Assembly: GCA_900450455.1 (NCBI GenBank)
Contig: UGGN01000001.1
Span: 1 to 64,000, forward strand
Reading direction: 5' to 3'
Source of the DNA: [Eubacterium] infirmum
GTDB taxonomy: Bacteria > Bacillota > Clostridia > Peptostreptococcales > Anaerovoracaceae
Length of the DNA stretch: 64,000 nucleotides
The notes under the pieces were generated by a model, which was not told where the DNA came from, made no database searches, and saw nothing but the letters and a program-made list of their open reading frames with translations. Position numbers and translations under genes: made by a program. Positions 1 to 5,498 of this stretch are shown here, piece by piece (position 1 is the first letter of the stretch; the number at the start of each line of letters is the position of its first letter).

Positions 1-283
1 TTTAAAAAACTTTTCTTCGTATTCATCCGGTAATTCCTTAGGCTTAGTTATAATCCATCCGCTCATATAGTTAATATCTTGTCTATCGCTGTGTATATAT
101 ATTTCATCAAGCCTTTTTTTTAGATATTCAAAACTCCGTCATATTTCTTTCCGGAGCTAAAGAATAATTTAAGTGACTTCTGTTTTTATCGATATCAATA
201 TTTTTAGGATATTTAAGTTCTCTTGATACATGCTTGAGCTGATTATATACAGCATGTTTATTAAACTTTTGATTAGATGCCAT
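1..283 (-). pseudogene. MobV-type relaxase (plasmid recombination protein), 5' part, frameshifted
   Basis: The ATG at 283 has a GAGG ribosome site overlapping the end of the upstream gene. It opens a 51-codon frame that stops at 128-130. The peptide contains IDKNRSHLNYSL, which resembles the N-terminal ID-x-x-R-x-x-x-NY motif of MobV/Pre relaxases. From about 135 downward another frame continues without a stop to the window edge and reads SFEYLKKRLDEIY then GWIITKPKELPDEYE. This matches the next conserved part of the family (the W-V/I-T-x-P-K-x-L-P motif). One base lost or gained around 131-141 explains both halves. The enzyme would nick oriT to start conjugal mobilisation. Seen: the two frames and the motifs. 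Inferred: a single ancestral gene. A sequencing error or programmed frameshifting cannot be excluded, and the 3' part lies outside the window. Confidence 0.7.
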
Positions 284-285
284 AC

Positions 286-621
286 TTACCTCAATCTATA
301 TATTTTTTCAAAAGATATTTGCTTTTTATTAATAGTAATATCTTCACCGTTGAGATTAATAACATAATTTAAAGGATTCTCTTGTATATTGCAATAGTAC
401 ATTAGAAAAGATTCACGGTTATGTTTATCATAATCTGAAGAACCTTGTAATTTTAATATATCTCCATTTGATAATCCTATTTCATATTGATATAGATACT
501 TATATATATCTTGTGATGATATCCTGTGAAGCTTTCTTTTTTTATTGCTATGCAAAATTAATCCTATAATTAAAAGCACAAGAGCCGGTTTAATTAATTT
601 CTTCAAAATATACCAAAACAC
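286..621 (-). CDS. Small membrane protein of the mobile module (111 aa)
   Basis: I chose the GTG at 621 because AAAGGAG lies 7 nt upstream. The longer TTG-initiated frame would place this ribosome site inside the coding region. The protein has a short N-terminal basic stretch, one hydrophobic segment at about residues 10-24 (LIKPALVLLIIGLIL), and a polar, lysine-rich remainder of about 85 residues that is probably cytoplasmic or extracytoplasmic. No family was recognised. It ends 2 nt before the relaxase start and carries that gene's ribosome site, so the two are very likely co-transcribed. A role in mobilisation or in a membrane-linked step of the element is only inferred from position. Confidence 0.6.
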   Translation of the reverse strand: MFWYILKKLIKPALVLLIIGLILHSNKKRKLHRISSQDIYKYLYQYEIGLSNGDILKLQGSSDYDKHNRESFLMYYCNIQENPLNYVINLNGEDITINKKQISFEKIYRLR

Positions 622-644
622 TGTTCTTCTCCTTTTCAATAGAT

Positions 645-1034
645 AAGAGATTAATTTTCACAAAGTGAAAATTTTCCTTGAAAAGCCGTAAGGCTTTTCC
701 CTTAGCATTACAGGCTTAAGGAGCTATGCTGCTTTGGCCGGTAATGCGCTGGGGGTAATCCAAAGGGGGCAGCGCCCCTGCTGGCAACTCGAACTGTCTT
801 CGAGCGACCGATAGGTCGGATATACCATATCTGCCCACCGCAGGTGGGCAGATATGGTATATCTTGTATACGCAAATTGCACGCCCCCTCTATTTAACTG
901 TCTTAAATAGAGCTTATGCAATTTGCAAAGCTGTATAAACATTGAATTATCAATGCTTATACAAAAATACCGAAAGCATTAGCTTTCGGCACACTGACTT
1001 AAACTGTCTTTAAGTCTTGTTTATACTTTCTGAC
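645..1034 (-). ncRNA. Candidate large structured RNA with repeated GACAG pentaloops
   Basis: There is no credible gene here, but the stretch is almost wholly folded. Perfect or near-perfect hairpins lie at 996-1016 (8 bp), 970-989 (8 bp), 932-963 (14 pairs), 872-926 (10-bp outer stem holding a 10-bp hairpin at 888-912), 819-863 (21 bp), 805-818 (5 bp), 788-804 (6 bp), 746-775 (6 bp), 705-747 (7 bp), 680-699 (8 bp) and 653-673 (9 bp). The 5' half is the cleaner part. Three loops (1004-1008, 898-902, 794-798) are identical, reading GACAG on the minus strand inside AAGACAGTT. The one imperfect pair in the 932-963 stem (939/956) is a U-G wobble on the minus strand but an A-C mismatch on the plus strand, which favours minus transcription. 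An extended -10 promoter sits just upstream. Its class is not recognised; ROOL- or GOLLD-like ornate RNAs are the nearest concept. It could instead be a single-strand DNA origin. Confidence 0.6.
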
Positions 1035-1040
1035 ACTAAT

Positions 1041-1049
1041 ACTATATCA
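1041..1049 (-). promoter_or_regulatory. Extended -10 promoter for the structured RNA
   Basis: On the minus strand 1049-1041 reads TG-A-TATAGT, an extended -10 element. No good -35 is seen. Transcription would start near 1034, about 18 nt before the first hairpin. It lies in the AT-rich gap after parB, so the RNA need not depend on the parAB transcript. Confidence 0.45.
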
Positions 1050-1129
1050 CAAGTTTTATGTATTTTTTTGCCTTTTTTTGCTTATGTAAAAAATAACAAA
1101 AAGCTCTATTTTTTGCTATGTTAATTTTT

Positions 1130-1147
1130 TCAAAAATGCATTTTTGA
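1130..1147 (-). terminator. Weak A/T palindrome after parB
   Basis: An 18-nt perfect palindrome centred on TGCA follows the parB stop by about 14 nt and is followed by T-rich sequence on the minus strand. It could be a weak terminator separating parB from the structured RNA, but the stem has only two G-C pairs. Confidence 0.3.
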
Positions 1148-1160
1148 GCAATGTCTATAT

Positions 1161-2345
1161 TTATCTTTCGTTTTCTATTGATGTATCAAAAACATCTATC
1201 TTTTGACTTACTATGTATTTAAGCGCAAGTTCTATATATCTTTGCCGCTCGGATAACTTTACATTCTTTGGAAAAAGCTCATCTGATACATGATATTTTT
1301 TCTTTTCAGCTTTTGCTTTTTTACTTACAGATCTATGCTTTCTCTCTTGCTTTTCTACATTTTCCTGCCCTTGATTAATTACTTCTCTTAAAGCATTCCA
1401 TGGGAAGCTTGCCCTAAGGGGCGGATCTTTCTGCACCTCTTTATACTTATCAATAAGCCCTTTAGCGATTTCTTTTGTCATCTCTTTATTTTCTTTAGTC
1501 ATAATCTCAGATACTTGATCCTGTACCGCTTCCGGAAGCTTAGATATATATTGCACTTCTTCCTGCGTAACCTTACTTCTGTTATATAATCTAACAATTC
1601 CATTTGAACAATTTGCAAGCGCCATCTTTCTTGTTAATGTTCGAGCGGATATACCATATTTCTTAGCAACTTCTTCATCCGTTCGTTTCGAAGTGTCACT
1701 TTGACACTTCGAAAGAGATGTTGAATTTTCAACGTTTTCATTTTTGGAATTTCCAGGACTAAGATTACAGTTTTTATCCTGTACAAGTGCATCATATGTA
1801 GCCTTATATGCTCTTGCAAGCTCTATATCGCTTACTTTTTCTCTTTGGATATTCGACTGATTGATAAGCAGCGTTGCTTCTATATCATCACAGCTTACTA
1901 TGATAGCGTTTACCTTGCTACTTCCTATTTCTTTTAAACACTCAACCCTTGTATGTCCTACAAGGATTTCAAAGTCATTTTCTATAAGCTCTTTATAATG
2001 CTGCACGCACTCTTTAGGTCTAACTATTATAGGGTTAATCTGTCCATAGCTTTTTAAAGAGCCTATCATCTCTTCCCTTTTTTCACCGCTGATTTTTGAA
2101 AAGTGATTTTTAGGAGATTCCGATAATTCCTTTATATCAAGCTCAACAACTTTATCTTTAGCCTTATTAAGGATATTGTCAAAAGCCTTATCATTATTTT
2201 TATTAACGCTACCTAAATCATCAGGTGTAACATCAATCATAAGTTCGCTATACTTACCTGTTATATCGCCCTGTTCAAGAAGTTTTTTGCGTTCTGCTAC
2301 AAGCTTCTTTATCTCTTCTAAATTTTTCCCTGTTTTAAGAGCCAT
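1161..2345 (-). CDS. parB: ParB/Spo0J-family partition protein (394 aa)
   Basis: This is a DNA-binding partition protein that would load on a centromere-like site and act with ParA. A ParB N-terminal nuclease-like domain spans about residues 65-175: a VELDIKELSESPKNHF opening, INPIIVRP, and the GHTRVE box of the family. It is followed by INQSNIQREKVSDIELARAY and a helix-turn-helix stretch around VAKKYGISARTLTRKM. The C-terminal third is lysine-rich and would hold the dimerisation part. A good AAAGGAG site precedes the ATG. The gene follows parA with a 76-codon membrane gene between them. It is longer than chromosomal Spo0J (about 290 aa) because of an N-terminal extension of about 65 residues. 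Plasmid partition is the likely role. Confidence 0.88.
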   Translation of the reverse strand: MALKTGKNLEEIKKLVAERKKLLEQGDITGKYSELMIDVTPDDLGSVNKNNDKAFDNILNKAKDKVVELDIKELSESPKNHFSKISGEKREEMIGSLKSYGQINPIIVRPKECVQHYKELIENDFEILVGHTRVECLKEIGSSKVNAIIVSCDDIEATLLINQSNIQREKVSDIELARAYKATYDALVQDKNCNLSPGNSKNENVENSTSLSKCQSDTSKRTDEEVAKKYGISARTLTRKMALANCSNGIVRLYNRSKVTQEEVQYISKLPEAVQDQVSEIMTKENKEMTKEIAKGLIDKYKEVQKDPPLRASFPWNALREVINQGQENVEKQERKHRSVSKKAKAEKKKYHVSDELFPKNVKLSERQRYIELALKYIVSQKIDVFDTSIENER

Positions 2346-2404
2346 ATTTTTTCTCTCCTTTATGAAATTTATGTAAGCTTTGCAACGATTGTTGCAAGCA
2401 TTTT

Positions 2405-2635
2405 TTATTTAAAAATTATCCAACAAATTACTATTCCAACAGCTACATATAAATATATATCATTATCCTCCATCTTTTCTTCTTGATGATTAGATGAATG
2501 AGAACCTTTATTACTATCGCAAGAGATTATCCTAATTATAATCGTGACCGTAATTAATAAAAAAAAAATCCCCAAAATTGGCAGCACATATTTAGTTAAA
2601 ACCCCTAGAATTTCTGTAAGATTTATATCATTCAT
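2405..2635 (-). CDS. Small membrane protein between parA and parB (76 aa)
   Basis: The ATG at 2635 has AAAGGAG embedded in the last codons of parA, so translation is coupled to it. Two hydrophobic stretches are seen, about residues 10-35 (EILGVLTKYVLPILGIFFLL and on) and 60-75 (YLYVAVGIVICWIIF). A polar, histidine- and serine-rich loop (SNKGSHSSNHQEEK) separates them. No family was recognised. Its place inside the par operon suggests a function tied to maintenance of the element, possibly at the membrane, but that is inference. Confidence 0.65.
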   Translation of the reverse strand: MNDINLTEILGVLTKYVLPILGIFFLLITVTIIIRIISCDSNKGSHSSNHQEEKMEDNDIYLYVAVGIVICWIIFK

Positions 2636-2639
2636 TTCA

Positions 2640-3425
2640 CTAATCTCCTTTACTTAACAATTCTTCAGATAGTTTCTTAAATGCTATTGCAGCTTTACTT
2701 TTAGGCGAATAATCTCCTATAGAAAGTGATTCAAACTCACTTTCAGGTATTGCGATTGCCTTTGGAATAAGTGTGTTAAAAATATATACATCTTCTCCCC
2801 AGGAAACCTTAATAACTTCATTCATCAATTTATGAAAATTAGTCTTTTCTTGTACCTTATTTATTATTACTCCTGCTGCTTTTAAATCTTTGTTAAATTC
2901 ATTTTTTATTTGCTCAATAACCTTATTTATTGTAAAAATTCCATCAGAGCTTGCTACTTCCGGCTCAGTTATAATTAGATATTCATCTGAAGCTACAAGT
3001 GCATTTTGAAAATCAAGATTAACCGACGGAGCATTGTCTATTAATACATAATCATAATTATTTTTTTCTCTTAAAGTTAATATGTATTTTTTTAGTAGCT
3101 TTTCTCTACCCATAGCAGACATTGCATTCATGCTCCAGTACTCTTTTCGTATATCGCAAGTAATTATATCAAGATTATCTTTAACTTTATAAATTGGATC
3201 ATTTAGCAATTCCTGATTTGCCATTATTGAGTTTAGTACATCGACAATATTTTCTTTTATAGTGTTCTCTTTTTCTATACCTGCAAATTTTGTTAGATTT
3301 CCCTGTCCATCAAAATCTATTAACAGCGTATTCTTTCCTGCTTTCGCAAGCTCAGCTCCCAAGTTAAAAGTTACTGTTGTTTTTCCAACGCCGCCTTTGT
3401 AGTTAATTATAGAGATTACTTTCAC
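2640..3425 (-). CDS. parA: ParA/Soj-family partition ATPase (261 aa)
   Basis: This is a Walker-type partition ATPase. The deviant Walker A box KGGVGKTT is at residues 10-17 with both lysines. DFDGQGNLT follows (switch/A' motif), and LIDNAPSVN is the Walker B region. The length is typical of small plasmid or chromosomal ParA without an N-terminal HTH, so autoregulation would need another DNA binder. I used the GTG at 3425, which has GAGGAGG 7-8 nt upstream. It lies upstream of the 76-aa membrane gene and parB in one operon. With ParB it should secure segregation of the replicon. Confidence 0.92.
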   Translation of the reverse strand: MKVISIINYKGGVGKTTVTFNLGAELAKAGKNTLLIDFDGQGNLTKFAGIEKENTIKENIVDVLNSIMANQELLNDPIYKVKDNLDIITCDIRKEYWSMNAMSAMGREKLLKKYILTLREKNNYDYVLIDNAPSVNLDFQNALVASDEYLIITEPEVASSDGIFTINKVIEQIKNEFNKDLKAAGVIINKVQEKTNFHKLMNEVIKVSWGEDVYIFNTLIPKAIAIPESEFESLSIGDYSPKSKAAIAFKKLSEELLSKGD

Positions 3426-3454
3426 TTTCTTTTCCTCCTCAAAAATCTGTAATT

Positions 3455-3796
3455 TTAAAAATCTGTAGTTATCCCAAGCTCTTTAGCAAGGCTATATATC
3501 CACTTGTTTATTTCAGCTTCTATTTCCGCTTTTTCAAACGCCTCTATTTTTATCCTTTTATAAAAATAGTTCCATACTTTTTTCTGCATATCCGGATCTA
3601 CAGCATGGCTGAAGGTTTCTTCTATCGTTTTTAAATGCCTTATTCTAAGCTCATATTCCTTTTGCCTTTCTAAATCAACATCCCTATTCATATTCTGCCA
3701 TCTGTTATACGCATCAGTTGCCGCTTTAATCTCGTAATAGGCGGCTGCAAAACTCCTTGCAGCTTTCTTAGCTTCCTTACATAATATTACTTTCAT
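3455..3796 (-). CDS. Helical hypothetical protein of the module (113 aa)
   Basis: A ribosome site (GGGTAAGGG) lies shortly before the ATG. The protein is highly charged and predicted almost wholly helical (AAKKAARSFAAAYYEIKAA, then long E/K/R-rich helices). It has no membrane segment and no motif I recognise. It sits about 30 nt upstream of parA and 22 nt downstream of the 133-aa gene, in the same operon. Function unknown. Confidence 0.6.
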   Translation of the reverse strand: MKVILCKEAKKAARSFAAAYYEIKAATDAYNRWQNMNRDVDLERQKEYELRIRHLKTIEETFSHAVDPDMQKKVWNYFYKRIKIEAFEKAEIEAEINKWIYSLAKELGITTDF

Positions 3797-3818
3797 AAGC
3801 TGCCCTTACCCTTTCATT

Positions 3819-4220
3819 TTATTCTCTGTGCAAAATGTCATATAAATTTTTCCCTAATAAATTAAAGGCAATATTTTTTACTAAATCAGTTTCAAGTTTC
3901 ATCATTTCCTTTGATGATAGCCTGCAAGGTATATATATTTTTTTAACAATACTTTTAATCAATAAGTAACGGATATCTTCATCTATTTTCTCTAATGCAT
4001 CTGATACCGCTTGAAATTTTTCTTTTATGCTCTTTTCAAAAACAACACATTCATTAATTTTGTTTTGATATCCTGCGTTTCCTGAGATCCCCTTATTTAT
4101 AGCAGTTTCACTAATACCTTTAAGACTATACGCTTCCATCTTCATTTCATTTAGCCTTACAATAGCCATGTAATATGCAGATATATTACACATAACAAGA
4201 TTATAGATCTCTCTTTTCAT
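3819..4220 (-). CDS. Helical protein with weak likeness to DUF1492/ArpU-type regulators (133 aa)
   Basis: The ATG at 4220 was chosen because AAGGAA lies 7-10 nt upstream; the frame could extend 14 codons further. It overlaps the end of the upstream HTH gene by 20 nt, which suggests translational coupling. The pattern (an N-terminal helix with RLNEMKMEAYSLKG, a glycine stretch, then KINECVVFEKSIKEKF and DEDIRYLLIKSIV) recalls phage and element proteins of the DUF1492/RinA/ArpU group. The usual C-terminal HTH is not evident. This family link is a weak inference. Confidence 0.5.
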   Translation of the reverse strand: MKREIYNLVMCNISAYYMAIVRLNEMKMEAYSLKGISETAINKGISGNAGYQNKINECVVFEKSIKEKFQAVSDALEKIDEDIRYLLIKSIVKKIYIPCRLSSKEMMKLETDLVKNIAFNLLGKNLYDILHRE

Positions 4221-4473
4221 AGCATGCTTCCTTGACGACATCCCAACTATCTTCGCCCACATATTTTTTTATTTCGGAAACTATAGCTTTTACAGGACTA
4301 TATTTTACATATTGTCTATTTTGATATTCCTCAGCTGTAAGCCCCCTCTTAAGTTCCGTATAGAGTATGCTTCTTGTAATGTTTAATTTCTTTTGAATTA
4401 TTGTGAGCGAAAACCCATCTGATAGTAAAAACTGTAATTTTTTTCTGTTGTCTAAATCAAAAAACTTATTCAT
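4201..4473 (-). CDS. Small helix-turn-helix protein (90 aa)
   Basis: An AAAGGAG site precedes the ATG. Residues about 10-45 form an HTH (QFLLSDGFSLTIIQKKLNI then TRSILYTELKRG), like the N-terminal DNA-binding part of IS30-type or Fis/homeodomain-like proteins. The rest is short and basic. It follows rep by 18 nt and overlaps the next gene. It is probably a regulator of the rep-par operon, or the remnant of a longer DNA-binding protein; the sequence does not decide. Confidence 0.6.
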   Translation of the reverse strand: MNKFFDLDNRKKLQFLLSDGFSLTIIQKKLNITRSILYTELKRGLTAEEYQNRQYVKYSPVKAIVSEIKKYVGEDSWDVVKEACYEKRDL

Positions 4474-4491
4474 TTACTTTCTCCTTTAAAT

Positions 4492-5085
4492 TTATTCATC
4501 TTCATCTGCAAGCTTAAGAATTAAATCATAATCGCTAATATCATATTCTTTACCCATAGCTTTATCTAAATCTAATTTTTCTATAATACCTTCAAGATTA
4601 ACTATCTCATTTTTTAGATGATTATATTCGTAGTTAGTAAGTTCGACTTTATTATATAGACCATACTTTTTATAGTTTGTATCTATTTTTCCGGCTGTTA
4701 AGAGTTGCTGCTTCATATTGTTATATTTAAGCCTTTTAGCATCAGCTTGTGTGCTGCCTTTTCCAGTATTATTAATAACGTAAGGTACAAGTAGATTAAC
4801 AGAGTATTCATCTTCAACTTTTTCTATAAGACCATTACTTAAAAAGTATGTGAAAGCTTGCCCTACCATTTCTACCTCTTCTCCTATGTCTTTAGCAAGA
4901 AGTGCTATATATGGTACTTCACCGAGCTTTGGTACTTTTAAAATTCCTTGCTCCTCTGTTGCAAGTGCGCATAGCTCCATATAGATTACAACAAAGTGAT
5001 AACCGTATACTGGGATATGCTTCATATTTCTGATAACCTCTTGTCTAAAGAAGTTGTTTATTAATCGATAGTAAAAATACTTCAT
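4492..5085 (-). CDS. Replication initiator with phage replisome-organizer N-terminal domain (197 aa)
   Basis: I chose the ATG at 5085, 5 nt after AAGGTGG; the longer GTG frame begins inside that ribosome site. Residues 1-100 fit the replisome-organizer / RepA N-terminal winged-helix pattern: YFYYRLINNFFRQEVIR, then VVIYMELCALATEEQG, then LAKDIGEEVEMVGQAFTYF and LSNGLIEKVED. The C-terminal half is charged and helical. This family binds origin DNA and recruits helicase in phages and low-copy plasmids. It is the first gene of the minus-strand operon and is preceded by a promoter and a large leader hairpin. Confidence 0.75.
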   Translation of the reverse strand: MKYFYYRLINNFFRQEVIRNMKHIPVYGYHFVVIYMELCALATEEQGILKVPKLGEVPYIALLAKDIGEEVEMVGQAFTYFLSNGLIEKVEDEYSVNLLVPYVINNTGKGSTQADAKRLKYNNMKQQLLTAGKIDTNYKKYGLYNKVELTNYEYNHLKNEIVNLEGIIEKLDLDKAMGKEYDISDYDLILKLADEDE

Positions 5086-5140
5086 ATAAACCACCTTAGA
5101 TCTCTTATTACTTTATTATTTTTCTCTTTTCAAAAAGTAA

Positions 5141-5214
5141 AAGTTAGAGTTATAGTTATAACTATGTGGAGAAATCTCCACTTGGTTTGAAAATCATAAC
5201 TAAAACTCTAACTT
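5141..5214 (-). promoter_or_regulatory. Nested inverted repeat in the rep leader
   Basis: Arms 5141-5151 and 5204-5214 are an exact 11-bp inverted repeat. Inside lie a second pair (5154-5159 with 5196-5201) and a hairpin GTGGAG-AAAT-CTCCAC (5166-5181). It lies between the rep promoter and the rep start, so it could be a leader RNA structure controlling rep, an antisense-RNA target, or part of the origin. I see no U-tract that would make it a simple terminator. Confidence 0.5.
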
Positions 5215-5231
5215 ATTATTTAGTGTTTATC

Positions 5232-5259
5232 ATATTAAATTGTATGTTTGACTGCTCAA
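5232..5259 (-). promoter_or_regulatory. Putative promoter of the rep-par operon
   Basis: On the minus strand TTGAGC (5259-5254) and TAATAT (5237-5232) are separated by 16 nt. Transcription would start near 5225 and run through the leader inverted repeat into rep. Confidence 0.4.
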
Positions 5260-5364
5260 ACTTAGTAATTCCAACGTGTCAGAATTTTAATAGATTTTCA
5301 ATTCCTATTTAATTCTAACATTCAGCCAAAAAATCTTTTTGATTTTTCTTTTTTTTGAACCTCA
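5260..5364. other. AT-rich boundary between mobile module and chromosome
   Basis: The 5086-5498 gap has no gene. Besides the rep leader and two promoters it holds an imperfect inverted repeat (about 5281-5293 with 5305-5316) and a long T-rich run (5333-5357). Composition and gene direction both change here. No recognisable attachment-site duplication can be shown, because the other end of the module is outside the window. Confidence 0.3.
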
Positions 5365-5394
5365 TTGCAAGTCGATACGCCTATATAGTATACT
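5365..5394 (+). promoter_or_regulatory. Putative promoter of the sigma-fusion gene
   Basis: TTGCAA (5365-5370) and TATACT (5389-5394) are spaced 18 nt, giving a start near 5401 and a leader of about 100 nt. No typical ECF-type promoter could be assigned with confidence. Confidence 0.35.
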
Positions 5395-5498
5395 ATTATA
5401 GATGAACCATTGTACCTCGTGTTCAAATTTATTTTTAGTAAAGACACCATAAGTTGACCTGATCGAGATATACCGCAGTTTAACTCAGTGAGGAAGAA

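Noticed and set aside
724-942. An open frame of 72 codons on the minus strand inside the hairpin-rich stretch
   Set aside because: It runs through palindromic arms, has no ribosome site and encodes a cysteine- and arginine-rich peptide without family pattern; the structure explains the sequence better.
817-1659. The 14-mer CGGATATACCATAT occurs both in the 21-bp hairpin and inside parB (1646-1659), with a partial copy near 5718
   Set aside because: Matches of this length are expected by chance in a 64-kb AT-rich window, and spacing and context differ; not enough for a parS claim.
4201-4262. A 14-codon N-terminal extension of the 133-aa protein
   Set aside because: The inner ATG at 4220 has a better ribosome site and gives the shorter overlap with the upstream HTH gene.
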